This document shows positions 6,820-14,959 of a stretch of DNA of 64,000 nucleotides, piece by piece. The translations under genes and the position numbers were made by a program. The notes below the pieces were generated by a model. It saw nothing but the letters and a program-made list of their open reading frames with translations. It made no database searches and was not told the DNA's origin. Origin of the DNA: Chryseobacterium indologenes (GTDB lineage: Bacteria; Bacteroidota; Bacteroidia; Flavobacteriales; Weeksellaceae); NCBI GenBank assembly GCA_002439165.1, contig DJTE01000005.1:68943-132942 (forward strand). The letters are read 5' to 3'. How positions within the stretch are numbered: position 1 is the stretch's first letter; each line of letters begins with the position of its first letter.

Positions 6820-7866
6820 ATGGATTTGTTGTGTATCATTTTGATAATGGCCCTGACCGGTGTTTTAGGAGGTGTCGTTAATTATTATTCGGATGCCAAT
6901 AAGCAGACTGAAAGCGGATCTTCAGGCAAACTGAGATCAAAAGAAATATGTATCCTTTTTGGAATTGCCGCCACTATCCTTGTCCCCTTATTTCTCAAAT
7001 TTGCAGAAAGTAAACTTCTTGATGAGATCAGGGTCTCAGACTGGATTTTAAAATGTGAAAATACAACAGTTGGCAGTACTCAAGCAAAACCCGCTGCTCA
7101 TATCCGGCCAAAACAGGATTCATTACAGTCCGGCCCTCTGATAGCAGAACCGGTGACTTCCAAAAACAATCCAAAACCTGAACAGCCTCAGACCGCTTCG
7201 GGAGAGAAAAATTCTTTAGCTTCGGATTACCTTCTCTGGGCAGCTTATTGCCTCCTTGCAGCATGTGCGGGTATGAGATTCATTGATCTTCTGATGTCAC
7301 GGGTAATTTCTAAAGAGTATATAAAACAGGCAGAAACTACAATTAATGAACAGAATAAAGAGATCAAAGATCTGAAGAAAGAGTCGGCAGTTGCCGAGAA
7401 TAATTATAAGATAAGTGAGCCTCTCCAGCTTCAGGTGGCATCACAGGCCAGCGTGCTGAAGAGTGGGATCAGCCCGGAAGAACAAAGTAAAATGATGCTT
7501 TCCCTGCTTCCGCCGGTTACCCATGCCAACGATCCGCAGAAAGGAAGGTTCGGAGGAAAGAGCACTGTCAACGGGAAAACACTCAGCGTTGAGTATGATT
7601 CATACATTATACCGGGATTCCTCAATCTGACGATTAAAGTTGCTGCCGGTGAAGGAGAACTCACCAGCGATGTTTACCTGTTCCTGCACAATTCTTTTGC
7701 CAAATCCATTATCCGTCTTGAGGGCTACGGAAAAAAAGAGGTGGAATATAAAATCCCTTCTTACGGTGCATTTACAATAGGAGCCATTGTGGATAACGGA
7801 AATACCCTTCTGGAGCTTGATATTGCAGAGCTTGAAAACTTTCCTGAAAAATTCAGAAACAGATAG
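6820..7866 (+). CDS. Three-TM, coiled-coil protein with C-terminal prokaryotic YEATS-like domain
   Basis: 348 residues. There are three membrane segments: about 2-21 (CIILIMALTGVLGGVVNYY), 45-64 (ILFGIAATILVPLFLKFA) and 139-160 (LLWAAYCLLAACAGM). A low-complexity Gln/Pro/Lys linker lies between the second and third. A coiled coil follows (about 165-195). The last 90 residues resemble the prokaryotic YEATS (pYEATS) domain: DVYLFLHNSFAKSIIRL, then IPSYGAFTIGAIVDNG and LLELDIAEL, matching the family's YxLHPTF and G-FTVGA strands. Bacterial YEATS proteins with three-TM N-termini have been described by comparative genomics in putative signalling or conflict systems; the ligand is unknown. The gene is monocistronic, with the regulator-type operator upstream. 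The domain call is from memory of the family pattern. Confidence 0.68.
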   Translation: MDLLCIILIMALTGVLGGVVNYYSDANKQTESGSSGKLRSKEICILFGIAATILVPLFLKFAESKLLDEIRVSDWILKCENTTVGSTQAKPAAHIRPKQDSLQSGPLIAEPVTSKNNPKPEQPQTASGEKNSLASDYLLWAAYCLLAACAGMRFIDLLMSRVISKEYIKQAETTINEQNKEIKDLKKESAVAENNYKISEPLQLQVASQASVLKSGISPEEQSKMMLSLLPPVTHANDPQKGRFGGKSTVNGKTLSVEYDSYIIPGFLNLTIKVAAGEGELTSDVYLFLHNSFAKSIIRLEGYGKKEVEYKIPSYGAFTIGAIVDNGNTLLELDIAELENFPEKFRNR

Positions 7867-7894
7867 AACCACAGCCAATTTTTAAAACCTTCAG

Positions 7895-7936
7895 ACTCTC
7901 CAATATTCCTCAATATTGGAGAGTTTTTATTTTTTG
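7895..7936 (+). terminator. Terminator of the YEATS gene
   Basis: ACTCTCCAATATT (7895-7907) and AATATTGGAGAGT (7912-7924) form a perfect 13-bp stem with a 4-base loop and a long T-rich tail. Confidence 0.85.
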
Positions 7937-8035
7937 AAAGACTTTGATTAACATAATATTAAAATTAACTAAAATTTAACTTGGATACAACTGATAAAAT
8001 ACTTTAAGGGTACCTCAGAAAAGTCAAAAAATGAT

Positions 8036-8043
8036 TAAATTTG
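8036..8043 (+). promoter_or_regulatory. Putative -7 element of the enolase promoter
   Basis: TAAATTTG matches the Bacteroidota TAnnTTTG element exactly, 22 bases before the eno ATG. No clear TTG lies at the expected -33 distance. Confidence 0.5.
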
Positions 8044-8065
8044 TAGGAACTATAAAAAATAAAAA

Positions 8066-9358
8066 ATGAGTGCAATTTCTTTCATAGAAGCGAGACAAAT
8101 TCTGGATTCCAGAGGTAATCCTACCATTGAAGTAGATGTATTTACAGAAAGCGGTGCCATGGGGCGCGCAGCAGTTCCTTCAGGAGCGTCTACCGGTGAA
8201 CACGAAGCCGTAGAATTACGCGACGGAGGTCCTGAATACATGGGAAAAGGAGTTCTGAAGGCAGTTGAAAACGTAAGAGAGATAATTGCAGAAAACCTTA
8301 TCGGGCAGCCTGTTTTTGAACAGAATTTTATCGATAAGATCATGATCGATCTTGACGGAACTGCCAATAAAGGAAATCTTGGTGCCAATGCCATTTTAGG
8401 AGTTTCTTTAGCGGTTGCAAGAGCTGCTGCTGCTGAACTGGGAATGCCTTTATATAAATATGTGGGAGGAGTAAATGCCAATACGCTTCCTGTTCCTATG
8501 ATGAATGTTATCAATGGTGGGTCGCATTCAGATGCACCTATCGCATTCCAGGAATTTATGATCATGCCGGTAAAAGCAGATTCTTTCTCTCACGCACTGA
8601 GAAAAGGAACTGAAATTTTCCACAATCTGAAATCTATTCTTCATTCAAGAGGTTTATCCACAGCCGTAGGTGATGAAGGAGGTTTTGCTCCAACTTTCAA
8701 AGGAACCGAAGATGCTCTGGATACTTTGCTTCAGGCTATCGAAAAAGCAGGATATAAACCTGGTGATGATATTATGCTGGCATTAGACTGTGCTGCTTCA
8801 GAATTCTATAAAGACGGAATTTATGATTACAGAAAATTCCAGACTGCTGATGCCGCTCAGTTCTCAAGCAGTGAGCAGGTTTCTTACCTTGCTGAGCTGG
8901 CTGCCAAATACCCTATCATCTCTATTGAAGACGGTATGCAGGAAAATGACTGGGAAGGATGGAAAATGCTTACCGATAAAATCGGAGACAGAGTACAGCT
9001 TGTAGGGGACGATTTATTCGTAACCAATGTTGAGAGATTGTCAAGAGGAGTAAAAGAAGGTATTGCCAATTCAATCCTTGTAAAAGTAAACCAGATCGGT
9101 TCTCTTTCCGAAACAATGGCTGCTGTACAAATGGCTCAGAACAACAAGTTCACTTCCGTAATGTCTCACAGATCAGGAGAAACTGAAGACTCTACCATTG
9201 CAGATCTTGCAGTAGCTATGAACTGCGGACAGATCAAAACAGGTTCTGCTTCAAGATCAGACAGAATGGCAAAATACAACCAGCTTTTAAGAATCGAAGA
9301 AGCATTGGGGGATACTGCAATTTTCCCGGGTTTAGAAGCATTTAAAGTAAAAAGATAA
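8066..9358 (+). CDS. eno: Enolase
   Basis: 430 residues, the usual length. It interconverts 2-phosphoglycerate and phosphoenolpyruvate in glycolysis and gluconeogenesis (cytoplasm). Visible hallmarks: N-terminal EARQILDSRGNPTIEVDV, the substrate-loop SGASTG, GDEGGFAP, metal ligand regions ALDCAASEFY and SIEDGMQENDW, LVGDDLFVTN, the catalytic-lysine stretch ILVKVNQIGSL, and MSHRSGETEDSTIADL. It is followed closely by gltA on the same strand, with a weak hairpin between, so partial co-transcription is possible. Confidence 0.98.
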   Translation: MSAISFIEARQILDSRGNPTIEVDVFTESGAMGRAAVPSGASTGEHEAVELRDGGPEYMGKGVLKAVENVREIIAENLIGQPVFEQNFIDKIMIDLDGTANKGNLGANAILGVSLAVARAAAAELGMPLYKYVGGVNANTLPVPMMNVINGGSHSDAPIAFQEFMIMPVKADSFSHALRKGTEIFHNLKSILHSRGLSTAVGDEGGFAPTFKGTEDALDTLLQAIEKAGYKPGDDIMLALDCAASEFYKDGIYDYRKFQTADAAQFSSSEQVSYLAELAAKYPIISIEDGMQENDWEGWKMLTDKIGDRVQLVGDDLFVTNVERLSRGVKEGIANSILVKVNQIGSLSETMAAVQMAQNNKFTSVMSHRSGETEDSTIADLAVAMNCGQIKTGSASRSDRMAKYNQLLRIEEALGDTAIFPGLEAFKVKR

Positions 9359-9373
9359 TTGAATTTATAAATA

Positions 9374-9405
9374 ACGGCAAGCGATAATTTTTGTTTGCCG
9401 TATTT
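9374..9405 (+). terminator. Weak hairpin between eno and gltA
   Basis: ACGGCAA (9374-9380) pairs with TTGCCGT (9395-9401), followed by ATTTTAT. The stem is short and the loop long, so it may terminate only partly. Confidence 0.4.
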
Positions 9406-9439
9406 TATGGAAAGTAGTATATTTAAAAAAAAATAAATA

Positions 9440-10726
9440 ATGTCAGACAACAAAGTAATATTGAATTACGCAGGTAATTCATATGAATATCCTATCGTGG
9501 ATAGCACTATCGGAGACAGAGGGATTGATATTTCAAAATTAAGAGACCAGACAGGTTTGATCACTCTGGATTTAGGATACAAAAATACCGGAGCTACTAT
9601 TAGCGATATCACTTATCTGGACGGAGATAAAGGAGAATTATTTTACAGAGGATATCCAATCGAACAGATTGCTGAAAAATCCAACTTTACAGAAGTAATG
9701 TACCTTTTATTACACGGTGAATTACCTACTGCCGATCAGTTTACTTCTTTCGAAAACAACATTAAAAAATATAACTTCGTAGCAGAGGAGATGAAAAAAA
9801 TCATCGATGCTTTCCCTCGTTCTGCTCACCCTATGGGAGTTTTATCTTCTTTAACTTCCGCTTTAACGGCATTCAACCCGAAAGCTGTTAACGTAAACTC
9901 CAAAGAAGAAATGGATCACGCTGCCGAGCTGATGATCGCTAAATTCTCTCACCTTTGTGCATGGACTTACAGAAAAACATTAGGTTTACCGCTTAACCAC
10001 GGTGATAACAGCCTTAACTATGTAGAAAACTTCTACAAAATGGCTTTCAGATTACCTAACGAGGAATTTGAAATTGATCCGGTAGTTGTAGGAGCACTTG
10101 ATAAACTGTTAATCCTTCACGCAGATCACGAACAAAACTGTTCTACCTCCACCGTAAGAATGGTAGGTTCTGCTCACACAGGTCTTTTCGCGTCTGTCTC
10201 TGCAGGGGTTTCTGCACTTTGGGGACCACTTCACGGTGGAGCCAACCAGGCCGTAATCGAAATGCTTGAGCTTATCGAAAAAGATGGAGGAGATGTAAAC
10301 AAATGGGTAGCAAAAGCTAAAGATAAAAACGATAACTTCCGTCTGATGGGCTTCGGACACAGAGTTTACAAAAACTTCGACCCAAGAGCAAAAATCATCA
10401 AAAAAGCTGCTGACGATATCCTTAACGCACTTGGAATTCAGGATAAAGCTCTTGATATTGCAATGCAGCTGGAAAAAGTTGCCCTTGAAGATGACTACTT
10501 CGTAGAAAGAAAACTATACCCGAACGTAGACTTCTACTCAGGAATCATTTACAGAGCATTAGGAATTCCTACCGAAATGTTTACTGTAATGTTTGCATTA
10601 GGAAGACTTCCGGGATGGATCTCTCAGTGGAAAGAAATGAGACTGAAAGGAGACCCGATCGGAAGACCGAGACAGGTTTACCAGGGTGCTCAGAAAAGAG
10701 ACTATATCGATATTACAAACAGATAA
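9440..10726 (+). CDS. gltA: Citrate synthase
   Basis: 428 residues, the type II (hexameric, Gram-negative) citrate synthase size, catalysing oxaloacetate plus acetyl-CoA to citrate at the entry of the TCA cycle. Diagnostic segments: N-terminal YEYPIVDSTIGDRGIDI, GDKGELFYRGYPIEQ, the catalytic His region LHADHEQNCSTSTVR, GPLHGGANQAVIEML, MGFGHRVYKNFDPRA and, near the end, SQWKEM then IGRPRQVYQG. It is followed by a terminator. There is no sign of truncation or unusual residues. Confidence 0.98.
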   Translation: MSDNKVILNYAGNSYEYPIVDSTIGDRGIDISKLRDQTGLITLDLGYKNTGATISDITYLDGDKGELFYRGYPIEQIAEKSNFTEVMYLLLHGELPTADQFTSFENNIKKYNFVAEEMKKIIDAFPRSAHPMGVLSSLTSALTAFNPKAVNVNSKEEMDHAAELMIAKFSHLCAWTYRKTLGLPLNHGDNSLNYVENFYKMAFRLPNEEFEIDPVVVGALDKLLILHADHEQNCSTSTVRMVGSAHTGLFASVSAGVSALWGPLHGGANQAVIEMLELIEKDGGDVNKWVAKAKDKNDNFRLMGFGHRVYKNFDPRAKIIKKAADDILNALGIQDKALDIAMQLEKVALEDDYFVERKLYPNVDFYSGIIYRALGIPTEMFTVMFALGRLPGWISQWKEMRLKGDPIGRPRQVYQGAQKRDYIDITNR

Positions 10727-10749
10727 TCACTGTTTTTATCATAATTCAG

Positions 10750-10779
10750 AATCCCGAAGCTTGCTTTGGGATTTTTTAT
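10750..10779 (+). terminator. Terminator of gltA
   Basis: AATCCCGAAGC (10750-10760) pairs with GCTTTGGGATT (10763-10773) with one G-U pair, and TTTTTT follows. Confidence 0.75.
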
Positions 10780-10817
10780 TTGGTTATTACCAAACATGAT
10801 AAGTCATTTAAAAAAAT

Positions 10818-10849
10818 AAAACCTGCTTGTTTGATCAGGCAGGCTTTTT
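10818..10849. terminator. Hairpin after the double-glycine peptide gene
   Basis: CCTGC (10822-10826) and GCAGG (10839-10843) form the core stem, with A-runs on the left and T-runs on the right, so it can act in both directions. In the minus direction it directly follows the small peptide gene. Confidence 0.5.
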
Positions 10850-10853
10850 CATT

Positions 10854-11018
10854 TTATGGACACGCACATCTGTCGCAGGTCCAGATATAGCATTTTCCTG
10901 TAACATCATTCCATTCACAGCATCTTCTGTTTCCCGGAGGCATTCCTCCCATAACGGATTTCTGTTGTTCTCTTCCTAATTTTTGTGCATTTTTCAGCAC
11001 CGGATTTTTCTTGTTCAT
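10854..11018 (-). CDS. Double-glycine, six-cysteine small peptide (bacteriocin/RiPP-like precursor)
   Basis: A 54-residue ORF read on the minus strand from ATG (11016-11018) to TAA (10854-10856). It begins with a charged leader (MNKKNPVLKNAQKLGREQQK), then SVMGG, then a short core of about 29 residues with six cysteines (NRRCCEWND, GKCYIWTCDRCACP). The leader-GG-core layout is that of peptides exported and cleaved by bacteriocin-type C39 peptidase ABC transporters, and flavobacteria often carry such genes with leaders ending in a Gly-Gly motif. No transporter or modification enzyme is adjacent. The hairpin after the stop and the clean coding pattern support a real gene; function is inferred. 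Confidence 0.65.
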   Translation of the reverse strand: MNKKNPVLKNAQKLGREQQKSVMGGMPPGNRRCCEWNDVTGKCYIWTCDRCACP

Positions 11019-11193
11019 GATTTTGTCTTTTGATGTTAATAATTAAATTTTAAAATGATAATTTCTTCGAAATTATATCACTAAGTTATGAATTTAATTT
11101 GAATTCCTTTTGCTTTTTTAATCCGTATGTAGATGGAAAATAGCCGGTTGTAGATAAATAGTCAATGTGATTTTTTATTGGGAATAATAAGAA

Positions 11194-11219
11194 AAACCCT
11201 GCTTGTGAAAACAGAGTTT
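11194..11219 (-). terminator. Terminator after the first secreted 163-residue paralog
   Basis: AAACCCTG (11194-11201) and CAGAGTTT (11212-11219) pair with one G-U pair. T-runs occur on both outer sides, so it is potentially bidirectional. Confidence 0.5.
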
Positions 11220-11272
11220 ATTTTTTTGATGAATATTGATTAGTCTTGAAATGATAATAACAGTCAGTTCGC

Positions 11273-11764
11273 TTAAAGTGGTTTGATAGTGATCTGATAA
11301 AGAACATGAGTACCTGAATAGATTGCTTTTAGACGAAATTTTCTGCCTGCTGAGTTTACCTCTGCTTCAGCTCCGCTATTGGCAGCTAATATGTGTGCAT
11401 TAGTGAAGGTAGTCACATATGAAAAGGGACCTGTTCCATCATTCCATATCGCCTTTAAATGAAAGAGCTCAAAGGTCTGGCCTGTATTCGGGCTCGGAGC
11501 AGGAGCAGAAAGATAAGCAACCGTTCCTCCGTTGGCGATATGCTTGCTTTCAAGAACAGGAGTTGTCTGAGTAGAACTGTTAGGAGGGTTGATGATGTGA
11601 TTATGACGGTCATAATCTGCTTCCACTTTTATAGATATAGGTGCAGAATTAATACCACCTGCCTCTCCAACATATTTGACACTAAAAGAATTTTGGGCAA
11701 ATAAACCGGTTGCTGATACCAATGTCAATAAAGCGGTTAAAAAAATAGTAAACGTTTTTTCCAT
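11273..11764 (-). CDS. Secreted 163-residue protein, paralog A, unknown function
   Basis: 163 residues with a signal peptide (about 1-23, ending GLFAQ) and a mature chain of about 140 residues rich in Ser, Thr, Asn and beta-strand-like stretches (SFSVKYVGEAGG, IKVEADYDRH, TTPVLESKHI, FELFHLKAIW). There are no cysteines in the mature part. I recognise no domain. It is a tandem paralog of the gene at 11929: both are 163 residues and share KVEADYDRH, TTPVLESK and ELFHLK. The upstream regions are also alike, so the duplication included regulatory DNA. Likely a periplasmic or extracellular protein; role unknown. Confidence 0.72.
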   Translation of the reverse strand: MEKTFTIFLTALLTLVSATGLFAQNSFSVKYVGEAGGINSAPISIKVEADYDRHNHIINPPNSSTQTTPVLESKHIANGGTVAYLSAPAPSPNTGQTFELFHLKAIWNDGTGPFSYVTTFTNAHILAANSGAEAEVNSAGRKFRLKAIYSGTHVLYQITIKPL

Positions 11765-11928
11765 AATAAATAAATGTAAGGTTATAAAATTTTGATATTG
11801 CTGATGTAGTGGCAGCGGGAAAGTGAAACCGTTAAATTAAATAAGTACTTGCCATTCTGTTATAAGTATATAAAGCAAAAAACAGCTGGAAGTACTTATT
11901 CAGTTTATTTTCAATACTGATCGCCCGC

Positions 11929-12420
11929 CTAAAAGGTTTGAAGGGTAATCTGGTAAGTCATATGTGATCCCGAACTGATTGCTTTCAGACGTATTCTGGC
12001 CCCTACTATTGTAAAATCTATTTCATTACCGTCATTGGCAGAAAGGATTTGTAAATCATTGAAGGTATGTACTCTCGAAATAAGATAGCCGTTCTGATAA
12101 GCAGTCCATGTTACTTTTAAATGGAAAAGCTCATAAGTCTGAAAAGCACTCGAAGCAGGAGGAGAAAGAAAGGCAACAGTTGTTCCGTTGGTAACATATT
12201 TGCTCTCAAGAACGGGAGTGGTCTGGGTATAGCTGTTGGGAGGGGAAATAATGTGGGAATGACGATCATAATCAGCCTCTACTTTTATATGGTTAGGTGG
12301 AAAACTGTTAAGGCTTGTTTCCCCGACATATTTGACACTAAAAGTGCTTTGGGCAAATACACACGTGACTGACACCATAGTCAATAAGACAGCTAAAAAA
12401 AAGGTAAGCGTTTTTTTCAT
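11929..12420 (-). CDS. Secreted 163-residue protein, paralog B, unknown function
   Basis: 163 residues. The signal peptide (1-23) ends in CVFAQ. The mature part is collinear with paralog A (TFSVKYVGET, IKVEADYDRH, TTPVLESKYV, YELFHLKVTW, and a C-terminal RLKAISSGSHMTYQITL). The central loop differs most. The 164 bases between the two genes hold no other gene but contain AATAAGTACTT (11840-11850) and its exact reverse complement (11890-11900). As each copy has its own similar upstream region, they are probably transcribed separately. No family is recognised. Confidence 0.72.
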   Translation of the reverse strand: MKKTLTFFLAVLLTMVSVTCVFAQSTFSVKYVGETSLNSFPPNHIKVEADYDRHSHIISPPNSYTQTTPVLESKYVTNGTTVAFLSPPASSAFQTYELFHLKVTWTAYQNGYLISRVHTFNDLQILSANDGNEIDFTIVGARIRLKAISSGSHMTYQITLQTF

Positions 12421-12681
12421 AATAATAAGATTTAAAATTAGTACTGCTAATGTAGCGGTCGCAGAAAAGTAAAGCCAGCCACATCAAGCAAGTGCGTACA
12501 CTTCAGATATAAGCGCGTAAAACAAAATTATAAGTGAGTTCGGCAGAGTGGTATTTTCTGTGTTTACTGTTTTATACGGATAAAATAACTGTAAATAAAA
12601 CCTTCCTTAGAGTAACCTGAATATTGAGTAAAATTATGCGGATAAAGCAATTCAAAAGTTTTCCAGATAGAGACCTTTACT

Positions 12682-12689
12682 TATATTTG
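12682..12689 (+). promoter_or_regulatory. Putative -7 element for the guanidino-enzyme operon
   Basis: TATATTTG matches TAnnTTTG exactly, 19 bases before the ATG at 12709. A TTT rather than TTG lies about 20 bases upstream. Confidence 0.5.
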
Positions 12690-12708
12690 TAGTATTGCAT
12701 AAATCTTT

Positions 12709-13623
12709 ATGAGACTAAACATTAAAAACGAAACGGGAAGGCTGAAGTCAGTAGTGCTGGGCCAGCCTAATTCAATGGGAGCAGTTCCCACCCTTGAGGA
12801 GAGTTATGATGCCAAATCATATTACTCCATTGAACACAACATTTATCCTAAAGAAGAGGATATCATCAGTGAAATGAATGCTTTTGAAGCAGTGCTGAAA
12901 AAGTATGATGTAGAAGTGCTCCGCCCAAGTATCATCAAAGATTACAACCAGGTATTTTCCAGAGATGTGGCTTTTGTGATCGATGATAAAATGATTATCT
13001 CCAACGTCATCGCAGACAGGGCTGATGAGCAGGATGCCTATAAAAATGTTTTTGAAAAAGTAGCCTGGAGAAAGATCATTAATCTTCCCGAAACAGCACA
13101 TATTGAAGGTGGCGATGTGATCGTATGGAACGATTTTCTTTTTATCGGAACCTGTTTCAGTGAAGATTACAGAAACTATAAAACGGCAAGAACCAACGAA
13201 TACGCCATTGAAATTTTAAAAGAATATTTTCCGAAGAAAAGAATCATTGATCTTGAGCTGAAGAAAAACGATAAAATCCCGTTTGAAGGAATCCTTCACC
13301 TGGACTGCACTTTCAATCCGGTTGGAGAAGACAAATGCCTGATCTACAAAAACGGTTTTGTGGATGAAAGCGATTACCGTCTCATTATAGATATTTTCGG
13401 AGAAGAAAACTGCTTCCATCTAAACGATGAAGAAATGTTTGAAATGTTCCCTAATATTTTCTCCATCTCTCCGGAAGTTGTTGTTTCGGATAAGACATTC
13501 ACAAGAATGAATAATCACCTCCGAAATGAATGGGGAATGACCGTAGAAGAAATCCCTTACAGAGAAATTTCAAAAATGGGCGGATTGCTGAGGTGTTCCA
13601 CCATGCCATTAGTAAGAGAATAA
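12709..13623 (+). CDS. Arginine deiminase / amidinotransferase superfamily protein
   Basis: 304 residues. The family hydrolyses or transfers guanidino groups through a covalent Cys intermediate. Visible motifs in order: FSRDVAFVIDD, HIEGGDVIVW (acidic pair), ILHLDCTFNP (catalytic His) and, near the end, GGLLRCSTMPL (nucleophile Cys about 296). The length suits a single-domain enzyme (arginine deiminase-like, dimethylargininase or amidinotransferase); the substrate cannot be fixed from sequence. It is the first gene of a three-gene run: an exported protein begins 1 base after its stop and CtlX follows. Arginine to citrulline here, then CtlX on citrulline, is a plausible pairing. Confidence 0.82.
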   Translation: MRLNIKNETGRLKSVVLGQPNSMGAVPTLEESYDAKSYYSIEHNIYPKEEDIISEMNAFEAVLKKYDVEVLRPSIIKDYNQVFSRDVAFVIDDKMIISNVIADRADEQDAYKNVFEKVAWRKIINLPETAHIEGGDVIVWNDFLFIGTCFSEDYRNYKTARTNEYAIEILKEYFPKKRIIDLELKKNDKIPFEGILHLDCTFNPVGEDKCLIYKNGFVDESDYRLIIDIFGEENCFHLNDEEMFEMFPNIFSISPEVVVSDKTFTRMNNHLRNEWGMTVEEIPYREISKMGGLLRCSTMPLVRE

Positions 13624-13624
13624 T

Positions 13625-14956
13625 TTGACCCGATTATTTTCCATATGGGTGATTCTTTTTTCGGTTATAAAAGCTGATGCCCAGCTTTTTGACTGGAAGA
13701 TGATCTATTCCGGAGATTTCGGTGCTTATCAAAAGTATAATATTAAGACGGCCGTTTTAAAGAAAAACGGAGAAGTGATCAACAGAGTTGAGATTCTGGC
13801 AGATAAAAATGAAATCATCACTTCAAATAGTAGGGGAACTTCCTGGCTTATGTATGACAGGCAGAACAGGCTATCCCGTATCCTGTCTAAGAATGGGGAA
13901 TATAGAGTTTCCTATTCCGCTAACGGAATGATACAGGCGGTAGAGAGGGAAAACAAAACCGAATACCGGAGTAGTATTGTAAAAAACTACCGTCCGGATC
14001 TCAATAACCCTGAAAGTATCAATTATGAAGGAAATTTCCTGGATATCAAAACCGGGAAGAATGAGTTTTATAAGAAACGTTTTGTTTTTAATTCAAAAGA
14101 TACATTAAAGAGTTTTAATGAAAATGTTTATGAAGGAGGATATTACAGGATGTATCAGAACGGAACAAAGGTGAGAAAAACACCCCGTGAAGGCGGCTTT
14201 GAAATAGACTCTTCATATTATGTAGCCCCGGATAGGCTGAACGGTTATCACCTGATCCGAAATAAAGACAGAGACAGTATCACCAGAAGCCGGGATTCCA
14301 TTTATATTGAAACCTATGTAAGGGGTAAAATAGAAAGCAGGACAGTAAAGCATAACGATTTGCTGTACAGTGAAGAGTTTTTTATGCCTGATCATATAAA
14401 GAACAGATATATCTATTATACGGCCGATGATGAAAGATATGTTCTTTGGGAAATAAGAACAGCCCATGCCGGCGGAAGAACAAAAAGCAAATATCCGTTA
14501 AAAAAATACTATGACCTGATTGACGGAAAATTAATCAGAAATAAAAAGAAGATTAAAAATGAGGTCATCAGAATGCGGGAATGTGGCGGAGCAGCTCCTT
14601 ATAGCAGAAAGGGAGGACTGATGGCAGAATATGATATTTTTTCACCATCTGTTTTATTTTCAAAGGAAGTCAGCCGCCGTACCTCAGATAACCTTGATTT
14701 TTTTGATGTCATTTCGGACGAAATGGAGATATTCTATAATAAAATGAAATCAGAAGAACCCGTAAAAAAGGAAAATTATTTAGGTCAACGGATCTCTTTA
14801 TCTCCGCGGTTTTATGATTTTCTGACACAGTTTATCTGCAGAGAAGATTATACCGTTGAAATCACGGACGGAAACGGAAAAACTTATACCAGAAGATTCC
14901 TTGAACATCCGGATGAGTTTTCAATTATTTTAAATATTTTTAGTAAACCAGAATAA
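13625..14956 (+). CDS. Exported protein of unknown function, TTG start
   Basis: 443 residues from a TTG codon at 13625, chosen because only it gives a complete signal peptide (TRLFSIWVILFSVIKADAQ). No in-frame ATG precedes the mature part. The mature chain is rich in Tyr, Arg and Lys and has several tandem strand-like segments (GEVINRVEILADKNEI, MYDRQNRLSRILSKNGEY) loosely reminiscent of YD/MORN-like antiparallel repeats, but I cannot assign a family. It is sandwiched between two guanidino-modifying enzymes with 1-base and 3-base gaps, so it is co-translated with them. Whether it acts in the same pathway is unclear. Confidence 0.65.
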   Translation: MTRLFSIWVILFSVIKADAQLFDWKMIYSGDFGAYQKYNIKTAVLKKNGEVINRVEILADKNEIITSNSRGTSWLMYDRQNRLSRILSKNGEYRVSYSANGMIQAVERENKTEYRSSIVKNYRPDLNNPESINYEGNFLDIKTGKNEFYKKRFVFNSKDTLKSFNENVYEGGYYRMYQNGTKVRKTPREGGFEIDSSYYVAPDRLNGYHLIRNKDRDSITRSRDSIYIETYVRGKIESRTVKHNDLLYSEEFFMPDHIKNRYIYYTADDERYVLWEIRTAHAGGRTKSKYPLKKYYDLIDGKLIRNKKKIKNEVIRMRECGGAAPYSRKGGLMAEYDIFSPSVLFSKEVSRRTSDNLDFFDVISDEMEIFYNKMKSEEPVKKENYLGQRISLSPRFYDFLTQFICREDYTVEITDGNGKTYTRRFLEHPDEFSIILNIFSKPE

Positions 14957-14959
14957 AAA

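Noticed and set aside
8050..8565. 171-codon minus-strand frame opposite eno
   Set aside because: It is a shadow of the highly conserved enolase coding strand and has no recognisable protein pattern or regulatory signals.
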